From Piliocolobus tephrosceles (taxonomy: Eukaryota > Chordata > Mammalia > Primates > Cercopithecidae): a DNA stretch of 64,000 nucleotides. The notes under the pieces were generated by a model. That model was not told the origin of the DNA and searched no databases. It worked only from the letters and a program-made list of their open reading frames with translations. Below are positions 45,111-55,741 of the stretch, piece after piece (the stretch's first letter is position 1; each line of letters begins with the position of its first letter). The stretch spans positions 121,811,655 through 121,875,654 of the forward strand of contig NC_045441.1 of NCBI RefSeq assembly GCF_002776525.5, read 5' to 3'. Position numbers and translations under genes: made by a program.

Positions 45111-46021
45111 TGCATTAAGATCATTGTGGAGCTGATCCTGCATCCCTGCTCAACTGGCCACGCTGGGACCCTGTCTCCCCTTGACCAAGTTTCTCCAGCT
45201 CCCTGGGAAAGATAAAAAGATGGTCAGATAGCGCCATCTTCTCCAACAAGTACAGCTTGGCCAGAGGGGAGGACAGGTTTGGCTCTCCCTCCTATCATGG
45301 AGTCATTAAGTTATACATTTAATGGGGGTGAGTCTGTGTCAATAAGACCCGGGTTCTCAGCAGAAGGCTCAGGCACAGGCATGCTGGAGTGGCCTGTTTC
45401 CTGCACAGAGGGGCAATGTGTGCCCAGAAGAGCTGAGGGGCAAGGTAGGGGTGGGGAGTAGAGAAAATCCCAGCTGCAGTGCCCTCTCCTTTCCTCTTTT
45501 CTCTCCCTCTCTCCCTGCTCAGTGTCCACGCTAATGAAAATAGGCCTGCACAGCTTCTTCTATAGCCCAAGAATTCGTTCAGAGCAATTTGGAGCCAATT
45601 GAATGAACAGGAATAAACGAGCAGATATTGCAGTTTATGGCTGGCTGCTCCAAGGCCCCAGACAGTGATAAGAGGCCGAGGTCCTTTTTATGCCCACAGC
45701 AAGAAGAGGGGTGGAATTTGGTCTTTTTAAGGGCAGTAAATAGGAGGCACAGTCGCAAGGAAGAGGGTGGGTAATTATTCTCTGTGTTAATACAGGGCTG
45801 TGGCCATGCCACCCAGACCTGAGAAATCATTAAGTGATTGAGTAAAAGATTGAAACAGTGGGAGACAGTGATCGCTTTGTTAGGCCCATGGATAGACAGG
45901 GATGAAGTGTCCTCGTGGGAGGGAAAGCCAATTGGTCAGGGGTTGACTTCTGGTCAACCTTAGCTGTTGCCCATCTCTGTCCCAACACTTATTCAGTCTC
46001 CCTAGGCAGCAGAGGAAACAA

Positions 46022-46023
<2 letters not shown>
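45111..46023. other. Unique DNA, possible conserved non-coding block
   Basis: 45560-45860 is unique and AT-balanced, with 'ggagccaattgaatgaacag', 'gcagatattgcagtttatgg' and 'gagaaatcattaagtgattg'. It looks more like constrained non-coding DNA than decayed repeat. No gene is seen. Confidence 0.4.
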
Positions 46024-46109
<86 letters not shown>

Positions 46110-46110
46110 G
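46024..46110. repeat. (CT)n(CA)n compound microsatellite
   Basis: About 22 CT units (46024-46068) run straight into about 20 CA units, with an 'aaa' interruption near 46095. The Arg/Glu and Val/Cys minus-strand frames are its translations. Confidence 0.98.
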
Positions 46111-46629
46111 ACACGTTTCCCTGAAATGGTACTTGCCCTCTGACCTCCCCTTCCTCCACCACCACTGCTGGGAAGCAAACAGTGATGCTGAAGGCTTCCT
46201 TGGAGTTTTCTCTCCTCCCTTGTACAAGGAGAAAGAATGGGTTTGCCTTGGTCTCTGCATGACCTGTCACCAGCTCTTCCTTGTGAGCCAGTGACAGTAA
46301 TTTCCAAGATGACTGCCGAGGATCACTGGAACATCTGTGGCTTTGGAATAGAAGTTTCCTCTAAGCCAAGTAAATAGCTCTTTTTAGGGCTGGAGTTACA
46401 GTCTTGGACTCAGAACTAGAGACGGTGTTGAACAGATATGGTTGACCTTGACCAAGCATCTATACCTCAGTGAAGCATCTTAGGTAGAGACCCCCAGGAT
46501 CAGCACAAAGAAGAAGAAACAACATCTTTACTAGGACACCCTACATCCTTAGGCATTTTCTCCCCTTCCACAACTCTGAGAATAAAATCAAAGATAGTAT
46601 TTTCCTTCAAACCCTACCACACACATACT

Positions 46630-47420
46630 TTGTTCTGCTTTGTAGCTGTAGCACTGAAGCTATAAAAATGAATAAGATTTTGTTTCTGCTCTGAAAATAA
46701 CAGAATTTTTACCGTGGAGATAAATAGGTAAACAGATCATTTCTACCTATAACACAGAAGATTCCATGTTGGGAATGGGTACAGGGTATTAGACGAGCCA
46801 GAGAGTGGCACCTAATCCAGCCACATGGCATCACGTGAGCTGAGTCTCGAAAGATTAGGACCAGGAATTAGCCAAAAAGTGGCGAACAGGACTGCACTGG
46901 TTGTTCAAGGCAGAGAAAACAGCACAAGCCAAAGCATGGAGGCAGAAAATTGTATGGCTTATTAAGAGAATTACTGTTGGCCCAATATTAGGAAAACATA
47001 AGGTGTGGTGCAGAGAGATGGACCAGATGAGATCAGCCATTCCCAGACACCATGCTAGAAAACACAGGCTATTCAATAAATCATGACTGCCAATGAAGGG
47101 CTTCAAACTAGTGTGGGAGGGGCGGGGAAGAGGGTGGATGTGGCCAGATTTACATTTTTGGAGAAGGGGTTTGAGGGAGCCTGGGAACAAGGAGACTAGT
47201 TAGGAAGCTGTGATTAAAAAAAAAAAAAAAAAAGGCCCAGTCCACATGAGATGAGGCACAATGGAGGTCTGACCGAGGGCAGTTGACTTTAGAGTGTAGA
47301 AAAGGGAAAGGTTTTAGGGAATTTTTAGGAGAACGAGTTGGTGCTTGATTGGATGTGGATTATGACAAAGTCCCAAAAGTGAGGCTGGTGACCAGATTTT
47401 GGCCTAGATGAGCCTGGGTG
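46630..47420 (+). repeat. Ancient dispersed mammalian repeat, long copy
   Basis: About 790 bp follow the old high-copy repeat in order: 'aaaatgaataagattttgtt', 'agctgagtctcgaaagatta', 'gttcaaggcagagaaaacag', 'aatgaagggcttcaaactag', 'caaggagactagttaggaag', 'gcttgattggatgtggatta'. An A18 run (47216-47233) interrupts it without a flanking direct repeat. I cannot name the family from memory. Confidence 0.6.
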
Positions 47421-47569
47421 GGACTGACCAGGAAGAGGAAAAGGCTTGGGAGAGAAAGAGTTGGTTCTACCTATCAGGTGAAGCCCAAGAACTTGGCGGG
47501 TATCCTGGTGGAGAAATTTCCAGGAAACATTGAGTCCATGTCACAGCCCCCTCCCACTGTGCAGCTTGG

Positions 47570-47735
47570 TGGCTTAGAGGAAGGCATTTCGTCTCTCTGG
47601 ACTTCAGTGCCTGATCTGTAAACTGCAATAGTCACTCTCCTCAACTCACCTTCTGTAAATAGACTGCAAAGACCAAATATGAAAATGTATTTCAAGCACT
47701 TCGCAAATAAAGCTGCTATATAAACACAATGGATT
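47570..47735 (+). mobile_element. MIR SINE
   Basis: 'ctggacttcagtgcctgatc', 'tgtaaactgcaatagtcact' and 'gcacttcgcaaataaagctg' are sense MIR core and tail. Confidence 0.7.
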
Positions 47736-49312
47736 TAAACAGTTTCTGCATTGGGCATTCTCAGGTTTCCCATTGCAGCGAAATGATTTAAAAGGATGAA
47801 CTCACTTTGTGATCGGTCTGCTCTTTTGACTTGTAAGAGGTGTTTGAAAGATATATGAGTCGACAAGTGTGATTTGCTTGACTTTAACTCTTTTCCTCTT
47901 CAGTGCGACGGAGAGGCAGGGATGCATTTCACAGCGCACATGAGCAACTCGGAGGGACCTGGGAGGCCATGTGGCTGATGTCTCACTTTACAGAAGAGGA
48001 CACCAGGCCCAGAGAGAGGAAGAGACTCCTTGGGACAGCATGGGCAGCCAGAACCCACATGCCGATCCCCACTTCCCCGCAGCCCTCCCTGTGTGGCAGG
48101 GCTGGTACCGACTGCGATGCCACAGCCACAGCCCTCCCCCCATCAACCCAATGGGCCGCCTGTGGGCCTCTGCTCTTCAAAGGAAGAAAGAACTATTTGG
48201 GATAATGGTCGCAGAGCCCTCTGAAGTTCCAAAGAGTTGGAAAAAATACATCTACAGGACCCATATTAATGAGTCTCTCCCTGTTCATTTCAAGCCCAGA
48301 ACATTTTCTAGATTTAAATAATGCACGACTGAATATGGATGGGATCAGTGACTCAGAGCAGCGGGGTGGAGATGTGGGATTGTTAATAAATTATAGCCCT
48401 TGGGCCAGAGTGGGGTTCAAAAGGAAACAGAAGAAGCACAGAAGACAAGATAAATGAGCCTTCAGATGGGAAGGGATAGGGCTGGGAGCAGGAAGAGGCT
48501 GCCCTCGACATGGGCAGAGCCTACAGCTCCTGTTGTAAGGGTGTGTGAGGGTGTGAGGGTGTGAGCCGGGACAGGATGACCAGATGGCACCAAGAAGGGT
48601 AAGGGGAGGACCTGGGCAAGCCCAAGATGTTCAGTCCTCCAGGGCCTGATCCAATGTGAGGATGTGTGGACCCTTCAGTCTTCTATAGGGAGCCCACACA
48701 CAGGAAGTTCCCTGAGGCTGATCCACGAAGCCCAGCTCCTGGGAGATGGTTTTCCCTAAACTCTGGGGTGATATGCATGTGCAAAGCAGCACACACCACG
48801 TAGGCCTCTTGGCACACTCATATTTAAAGGATCAGAGAATTCCTGCTGTATCAACCTGGCTTGTGCCACTTCCCAAAGCTGCCTAACCACAGAACCACTT
48901 CCTCACAGGCCTGGCCTTGGAAGATACAGCTGGGAACCATACCTTGGCCCTCCTTCCTGTCCTCATGTGGCCTCTGCTCCTGAAATGACATCATGTTTTC
49001 CTATTCTATGGTAGCTGGGGTTCCAGGAGCCTTAATAAGTCCTTAAGCAGTTCAACTTGTTTGGTATAAACTTGGGCCACCCCAAGCACCCAAAGTGAAA
49101 AGTCTGGATTTCTGGTGAGGATGCAGATGTGAATTCCATTTAACCCAATGCAGCAAGTATGTCCTGAATACTAAGTACTCAGCCCTGTAGTGAATTCAAG
49201 ACACAGTCTCTGGAACGACCACAATCTAGAAGAAGGGGCAAGGCTTCTCCTTTGGGAGGTTCAAGAGGCAGGTTCTATAGCTGTTTAGAGAAGGGAGAGA
49301 GAAGTCAGGAAG
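47736..49312. other. Repeat-poor DNA, overlapping short frames
   Basis: Frames of 100, 116 and 64 codons overlap at 47903-48321 (+) in three phases, with a weak reversed MIR at 47975-48060 inside. 48260-48420 looks unique and AT-rich ('cacgactgaatatggatggg', 'ttgttaataaattatagccc'). No gene is called. Confidence 0.4.
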
Positions 49313-49665
49313 ACTTTTTTTATTGTGCCAAAATAAGCACACCCATAAAATTTATGATCTTAACCACTTTTAAGTATACAGTCCAGTGGCATTAAATACA
49401 TTCACGATGTTGGGCAGCCATTGCCAGAACTCTGTTCGTTTTCCCAGACTGAAACTCTATGCTCATTACTCCACTAACTCTCCACTCTCCACCCCCAGTC
49501 CCTGGCAACCTCCATTCTACTTTCCATCTCTGTTGATCTGACTACTCGAGGGACCTCATATGAGTCGCATCTTTCAGTATTTGCTTTTTTGAGACTGGCT
49601 TATTTTACTTTGCAGAATGTTCCCAAGTTTCATTCATGTTGTAGCATGTATCAAAATTTCCTTCC
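49313..49665 (-). mobile_element. Old L1 3' end, antisense
   Basis: 'gatcttaaccacttttaagt', 'gtggcattaaatacattcac', 'ccctggcaacctccattcta' and 'ttcattcatgttgtagcatg' are antisense L1M 3'-end text in order. Confidence 0.85.
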
Positions 49666-49717
49666 TTTTTTTTTTGTGAGATAGGGTCTCACTCTCCTGC
49701 CCAGGCTGGAGTGCAAG
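49666..49717 (-). mobile_element. Severely 5'-truncated Alu (about 45 bp)
   Basis: A T10 tail is followed only by 'gggtctcactctcctgccca' and 'ggctggagtgcaag', the 3'-most part of an Alu, then unique sequence. It sits at the edge of the antisense L1. Confidence 0.85.
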
Positions 49718-51069
49718 TTTTCCAAGGGGAGGAGAGAGAAGATGACAATTCACATGCGGATAGTCAAGGGTGGGGACTCGAACTCAACAGCTCTGTACAG
49801 GATCCTCTCAGGAACATGGAAATGAACTGGCTGAGGGGATGCCCATGCATAGTTGTGTGACAGTGTCCACCAAATCCTCGGCCTGCCGGGCACTGAGGAA
49901 GTGGCAGAGCCTCTGTACTGTACGTAGCCTGGCAAGGACACGGAGTAATCCCTCTGCATTGCTAAAAACAAACAAACAAACAATCAAACAAAACTAGTTA
50001 TGGGTGGATGGACAGCCCTCCCTCCTGCTCCTGGGAGTCTCTGATACTAAGGTAGGTTCTGGAAGAATTGCTCAATTGAGAGTAATCAGGACATGTTTAT
50101 TACAGAAGATGGAGTGACCCCATATTCAGGGTGATTCCCTGCAAACATAACAGCTTCTCAAAACCTGCCCCCTTAAGGAAGTCATCCCACTTGCTAACCA
50201 AATAACACAGCCATCAGGACCCAGTCTCTTTCCCTCGGATCATTCTCCCAGTGAGGTCCTGGAAGTCTGTTATGTCACAGACAGGACCAGCTGCTCTATG
50301 CTGAAGACATTTAAAATGCAACTTGACCACAACCTACATGATCCCACCCATGGCCCAGGCCAGGTGACCCAGGGACTTTCTCCATCTTCCCTTTGGGGAG
50401 CAGGGCTCGGGCCCCATGGGCCTGTCTCCTGCTTCCTTCTTCACTGAACAATGGCCCTCTCATTAGTGGGCCGCCTTCCCTGTCCACGGGCCTTTATTAC
50501 AGTAACTATGGAGTCAGCCACTGTACTTCTGACAAGAAGGAAAAGAGCAATTAGGGGCTTTAGTCTCTGCCTTGCGGCCTGGCTGACATCATCCTCCCTT
50601 CCTCCACCTCCCCACTCATCATTAACCCCTTCTCTCCCTGCTGCCTCCTGGTCAGGAAGTCAAGTCGTGGACGCATGGAGGAAGGAATAATGAGTTGCAG
50701 CCCCCACATTCAAAGAGGCCAGGGCCCTGGGGATACTGGGAGAGGGAGGAAATGCCAGGCGGCCCAGAGTCCACAGAGGCCCGGGTAATCACTGAGGTCA
50801 CTGGGGAAGCTCACTACCCTTCCTCTGCCAGACCTGGCTCCACGGCCATCACTCACCTGGATTCCAGCACAGTAGAGAAGCCTGCAGGGTTGGGGCCAGT
50901 GGCCGCTGCTGTCTGGCCCATCCCTACTGCACATCCCACTGTGACCCATCCAGCCTTGTCCCAGGCATGGCCAAGCGCTTAGAAGGCAGGAGGCAAGGTG
51001 AAAACCCAATGGACGTTGACCATTCCCAGGGCACCAAAATAATCGCCAGCTCTTAGAGGATGTCAGGAA
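49718..51069. other. Unique DNA, no gene seen
   Basis: 50440-50620 contains 'cctttattacagtaactatg' and 'gagcaattaggggctttag', a possible conserved element. The 95-codon (50695-50982, +) and 99-codon (50710-51009, -) frames lie on top of each other without domains. Confidence 0.4.
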
Positions 51070-51430
51070 TTCTTTGAGCCTTTCTTGAGTGCCTACTGTG
51101 TGCTAGAAACTGAGGACAGAGGCAGACCCTCAGGGAAATTCAGACAGACATCGAGCCAGGAAGCAGGAGGAGCGTGCTGCATGCTCCATGGACAGCATAG
51201 GCAGGATGCCAGGACAGCCTCTAAGAGGGGCATCTAACCCAGTGTCAAGCATCAGGAAAAACTTCCTGCAGAAAGTAAAGTTTTTGTTAAAGCCAGAAAG
51301 ATGAGCAGAAGTTAGCTATGGGAAGTGGATGGTGGGATTGGTGTGTGAAAAGGCCTTACCACGGGAAAGAAGATGGCCTATTTAAGGAGCTCCCAGGGCT
51401 CAGTGTGGTTGGAATGTAGCCAGTGAGGCC
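51070..51430 (+). repeat. Ancient dispersed mammalian repeat
   Basis: 'gagtgcctactgtgtgctag', 'ggaaaaacttcctgcagaaa' and 'gtgtggttggaatgtagcca' match the same family as 46630-47420. Confidence 0.55.
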
Positions 51431-51699
51431 AGAGGTGAAGGCACAGAGGCTATGCCACCCAAGTCTGCCCTCCCCCACCCCACCCACCTCCCAGGCACTG
51501 ATGGAGAAACCCCTTGTGGGGAATCCCAGGAGACTGTTATTCAGCCTCTGCCAAAACACTTCTAGTGCAGGAAGCACAAGGTGGTCCATTTATGCTTAGC
51601 TGCAGTTCTTAGAAATGTCCTCCTCAAGCTAAGGTGAAATCTGCATTGGGGTGGTGAATGGGAAAGAACCTGGGGCTTTTAATTTAGACAGACAGGATT

Positions 51700-51880
51700 T
51701 GGAGCCTTTCTCAGCCACTTGCCAGCTCTGTGAGCATGTCCACATGACATGAGCTTCTCTGAGACTTTGTCTTCTCAACTGCAAAATGAGGAAATCATAT
51801 TTACCTTCTAGAGCTGTTGTGAGGAGTCACTGAAAGAGCAAGAATACAGTGCCTAGCCCAAATATCGGCAGTGCCTAGGC
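51700..51880 (+). mobile_element. MIR SINE
   Basis: 'ggatttggagcctttctcag', 'gagactttgtcttctcaact', 'gcaaaatgaggaaatcatat' and 'agctgttgtgaggagtcact' are the sense MIR order. Confidence 0.85.
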
Positions 51881-52109
51881 CAAGGCTCAGCTCTCTTTTC
51901 TCAGTCATCAGTCCTCTTTGTCCCTCTGAAGTATATAGCATTTGTTAGAAGAGATGACCCTTTATATTTCCGAAGCTTCCGTAAATCTCATTATTACTAG
52001 TTCCTTGGACTACTCCTCATGTCACATGGTTTTCAAGCCCTTTACCCTCTGGGTGTAGGTCCCAAGATAATTCTGTCCCTAACCGTCAGCTGCATGAGGC
52101 ATGAGGGCA

Positions 52110-52194
52110 GTGTTGGTCTGTTTCATTCATTGCTCCATCCCTAGCACTCAGTGCAATGCCCAGCATACAGGAAGCAATTAGTATATATTTATTG
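52110..52194 (+). mobile_element. L2 3'-end fragment
   Basis: 'ccctagcactcagtgcaatg', 'cccagcatacaggaagcaat' and 'tatatatttattgagtgga' form the L2 3' terminus. Confidence 0.65.
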
Positions 52195-52664
52195 AGTGGA
52201 TGACTATGGTCTGGGCATGATGCTTGTATTAATGCAGCCTGTGTGTCCTTCATCTTTAAAGAGTCTGTGTCAGTATCTTGACTCATAACAGGCTAATAGA
52301 CAACGAGAGCCCTAGAACTTTCATCCATGAGCAGCTAGTGCATTAAGCCTCCCTCATCCTGTCCTTATTCGTCCTCATTTGGTTAGTTTTTGAACTAAAG
52401 GCAAGACTTTGATTTATCCCTCCTACATTTTATCTTGTTAGTTTCAGTCCATTGTTCTGGCCTGCCCGGACCTTTTTTGAATCTTCACTCTGTCATCCAA
52501 CAAATTAGCTCTCCCATCTGGCCTTGCTTCATCTATCAATTTGTTAAGCATGCCTCTTATGTCTCCACATATCTGAGGATAAAATGTCAAAGAAGACAGA
52601 CACATTGTAGGGTTCTTTGGCGTAATGGACAAACCTCCTGTGACCCAGCACTAGGGACTTCCTG
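52195..52664 (-). mobile_element. CR1/L3-like LINE fragment (degenerate RT), antisense
   Basis: Read on the minus strand, a run of about 60 codons (52444-52632) contains 'LNKLIDEARPDGRANLLDDR' then 'VKIQK'. I read this as a decayed CR1/L3 reverse-transcriptase segment around the '(F/L)(A/I)DDTKLGG...LDDR..IQ' region. Downstream text such as 'aggctgcattaatacaagca' fits the CR1/L3 3' coding end. The last 256 bp (52409-52664) recur inverted at 53607-53857. The assignment is from memory of family motifs. Confidence 0.6.
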
Positions 52665-52819
52665 GTTGACACTGGCTTGTTAACCAACACTTCTTGGGGA
52701 CAGTTGTTCAACTACTGCAGAAGCCATCATTCAGCCTACTTTACTCCATTTTGTCCACATCAATACTACAAGAGGCACCACAAATCCACGCCTCAAATAA
52801 AACCCTTGCTACATTAATC

Positions 52820-52910
52820 ATTATCATGTATGAGGGTCCTACCAAGTGCCACACCTACCACACACCCCCTCATTTAACCCTCCCAACAACACCACAGGCA
52901 GCTGCAGTGC
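52820..52910 (-). mobile_element. MIR SINE fragment, antisense
   Basis: 'cctaccaagtgccacaccta' then 'ctcatttaaccctcccaaca' is reversed MIR 3' text. Confidence 0.55.
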
Positions 52911-52949
52911 AGGGAAGGGAGCAGTAAGACAAGCCAGGACACTTGAGTT

Positions 52950-53379
52950 TTAGCACTGATGCTGCGCCCTCCTGCCTGGACAACAGTGGACAGTGAATTG
53001 CCAGAGTGGGCCATGTGCTACAACAAATGACTTCAAAACCTAAGTGGCCAAATACCATAAAGGCTTATTTCTCGCTCATGTCACAGTCCAATCCCACGGG
53101 TGACCTCCTATAGATGGTTTGGGGACTGAGGCTTCTCATCTAGTGGCTTCTTCTCAGAGGCCTCCACTGGGTCTTCTCCATTCAGCCTAAGTGCAAAGAG
53201 GTGGGGGAATTCCAAGGCACGTGCAGTGGCTTATGTCACTCTGCCCACATTCCATTGGCCAGGCTAGTCACATGACCCATCTCAGCACCTGGGAGGCGGA
53301 GAAACGTGGAGAGTGTGGGTGGGGGAACACTCCTCATCTATGTCATTGACATAATAACATTCCCTGCCTCATAATGTCT
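52950..53379. repeat. Probable old dispersed repeat, family unknown
   Basis: 'ttatttctcgctcatgtcac', 'agtccaatcccacgggtgac' and 'cattccattggccaggctag' are phrases that I recall from a common mammalian interspersed repeat. I cannot name it. Confidence 0.4.
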
Positions 53380-54040
53380 GTATCAGTTAGGGATTTCCAC
53401 ACAAGCAGAGCAATAGGTGAGAAAGAGAAAGATTTACTTTAAGGAGTTGGTTCATGTGATTGTGGTACTGGCAAGTCTGAAATTTGCAGGGCAGACCAGC
53501 AGACTGGAAGTTCTGGCAGGAGCTGATGTTGCAGACGTGTGTGCGAGGGCAGTCTGGAGGCAGAAATCCTTCCTCTAGAGGGACCTGAGTCTTTTCTCTT
53601 ACGTTAAAGAAGCCGCTAGTGCTGCATCACAAGAGGCTTGTCCATTTCCCCAAAGAACCATACAATGGGTCTGTCTTCTTTGACATTTTATCCTCAGATA
53701 CATGGAGACATAAGAGGCATGCTTAACAAATTGATAGACGAACCAAAGCTAGATGGGAGAGCCAGTATGTTGGATGACAGAGTGAAGATTCAAAAAAAGG
53801 TCTGGGCCAGAACAATGGACTGAAACTAACAAGATAAAATGTTGGAGGATAAATCAATTGACTGGATGAGGCCCACCCACGTTGTGGAGGATAATCTGCT
53901 TTACTCAAAGTCTTCTGATTTAAAGGTTAATCACATCTTTAAAAAAATACCTTCACAGTAACATCCAGACTGGTGTTTGACAAAATAACTGGGCACCATG
54001 GCCCAGCCAAGTTGACATGTAATGTTAATTCTCATCACAT
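53380..54040 (-). mobile_element. MLT2-like (ERVL) LTR, antisense, with internal insert
   Basis: The left part (53380-53606) has 'gtatcagttagggatttcca' and 'aaggagttggttcatgtgat'. The right part (53858-54040) has 'gactggatgaggcccaccca', 'aatctgctttactcaaagtc', 'ctgggcaccatggcccagcc' and 'aagttgacatgtaatgttaa'. Removing the 251-bp insert leaves about 410 bp, normal for this LTR class. Confidence 0.8.
53607..53857 (+). repeat. Inverted copy of the 52409-52664 CR1/L3 segment
   Basis: By eye it aligns to the reverse complement of 52409-52664 with about 22 mismatches and three small indels, roughly 90 percent identity. It interrupts the MLT2-like LTR. A 61-codon frame (53638-53823) corresponds to the minus-strand frame of the other copy. 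Most differences between them change the amino acid, so neither looks under protein-level constraint. Confidence 0.88.
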
Positions 54041-54215
54041 CATTGTGAGTATTAAATGAGCTATACCTGAAAACTATGTGTCATTCCAATTAGCCCAGTT
54101 CCCAATACATAAAACCCAATAAATACTTGCAATTATTATTGCCCCATATTACAGATGAAGAAATTAGGGCTCGAACAAGTAAAATAACTTGCCCAAGACC
54201 ACTGCTGCCAGACTC
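54041..54215. mobile_element. Two MIR fragments, tail to tail
   Basis: 54041-54140 reads as sense MIR ('tgtgagtattaaatgagcta', 'aataaatacttgcaattatt'). 54141-54215 reads as antisense MIR ('ccatattacagatgaagaaa', 'ataacttgcccaagacca'). Together they form an imperfect inverted pair. Confidence 0.65.
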
Positions 54216-55155
54216 CAGAGCCGATTTCTCTCAACTCCTCTCCATGCTCCTTGGGATCAGTTAGTTAAGAGTAGCTGCAGCCTCTGGGTAGAGGTGAGGA
54301 TGGGGTACAAGCTAGTTAGTGGACAGGCTACATGCTGGCAAAGGGTCCAACATGGGAGAGTGTGGTTTGTACTCATAAAAGCTTGCCAACCAAAATATAA
54401 ATGCATCGGTGAAAAAAAAAATGCAGATGTGATACTAGAGATAGAACTGGTTTCTCTCTAGATGAGATATCTAGGACAATGCTTTTTCTTCCTGTGATGT
54501 CATAGGCCTCTACGTTCACCAGCATCAGTATAGGTCAGTGTGATTGGGCCCAGAAGGCTCTAAGTGGCAAGGCTGAGTCTGCTGACTCATGCAAGTCCAT
54601 TCTGCCACCTGCAATAGGCTCGCCTTTAAACATCGGGCAAGAGTTGGCTGATCAGAAGGTGGCGAAGTTGAACCTGAGACCCCAGATTCTGTTCTCAGGC
54701 TGGTCACAACCAATGTTTGCAGAAACTAGGCTAGCAAGTGCCCTGCAAACACAAGTGGGTGACTGCAGAATATAGGACCCAGCAAGACAGTATGACTAGT
54801 GGTACACAAACCTTCCCCACGAGAGAGCAACTGAAACCCCGTCTTGCAGCAGTGAGCCAGAAGTGCAGAAAGCAGAGAACCACGAGGGAGTCTGAGGTGG
54901 ACACTGTTCTCTGCTCTCTGATGTTCCTTGCAGCCCTCAGGCTGATTTGCTGAGCCCTTATCACAGCCTATCTACTGACTCCATCTCTAGATGCTTTTTC
55001 CTGCTGAACAGAGCCTTGGACTACAAATTAAACACTAGACCCTCATCATAAAGCCATCAATGACACTGGGGGACAGCACTGACCCAACTCTGCAACATGG
55101 ACCTACCGTCCTCCAGCCCAACTAGCTGCATGTTACCCTGTTTCAACGTGGCTTT
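54216..55155. other. Unique DNA, no gene seen
   Basis: Short frames on both strands (62-90 codons) lack domains. No transposon is recognised. Confidence 0.4.
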
Positions 55156-55500
55156 GAAAACCATAAAGCATTGGCCGGGCGTGGTGGCTCAAGCCTGTAA
55201 TCCCAGCACTTTGGAAGGCCAAGACGGGCGGATCACGAGGTCAGGAGATCGAGACCATCCTGGCTAACACGGTGAAACCCCGTCTCTACTAAAAAATACA
55301 AAAAACTAGCCGGGCCAGGTGGCGGGCGCCTGTAGTCCCAGCTACTCGGGAGGCTGAGGCAGGAGAATGGCGTGAACCCAGGAGGCGGAGCTTACAGTGA
55401 GCTGAGATCCGGCCACTGTACTCCAGCCGGGGCAACAGAGTGAGACTCTGTCTCAAAAAAAAAAGAAAAAAAAAAAAGAAAAAGAAAACCATAAAGCATT
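55156..55500 (+). mobile_element. AluY, Old World monkey type, with perfect 17-bp TSD
   Basis: The Alu body is 55173-55483, starting 'ggccgggcgtggtggctcaa', with 'gagatccggccactg' and a long A-rich tail interrupted by G. 'gaaaaccataaagcatt' is identical on both sides (55156-55172 and 55484-55500). The perfect duplication and low divergence point to a young insertion. Confidence 0.97.
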
Positions 55501-55741
55501 GTCCAATGTGCAGCACTATCACTGGCATTATTGTTTTCAGGAAAGAGATTCAAGGCAGCTCCCATCCAACAAGCTTCTCTCTCCTTCCATCCCAGCTGGT
55601 GCAGACCGTGGCAGTGATACCCACAGATGCCGGTTCCTCACCATCAATCCACCCAAGTGGATCACAACTGGCTCTATCCTGGTCACCAGATATTTCAGCC
55701 AAATGAAGGGGCTCTGAGAAGCAAGCCTTCAATTTCTGCAT

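Noticed and set aside
46002..46307. Arg/Glu- and Val/Cys-repeat frames
   Set aside because: They are translations of the (CT)n(CA)n microsatellite.
47216..47233. A18 run as another tail-only insertion
   Set aside because: No direct repeat flanks it, and it lies inside an old repeat where slippage is enough.
47903..48321. Frames of 100 and 116 codons after a 'cctcttcag' acceptor-like site
   Set aside because: The two frames overlap in different phases and run across a degenerate MIR. The acceptor match alone is weak evidence.
52444..53823. Pair of similar 61-62 codon frames as a possible conserved small gene
   Set aside because: Both derive from the duplicated LINE segment, and most base differences between them change the amino acid, so there is no sign of protein-level constraint.
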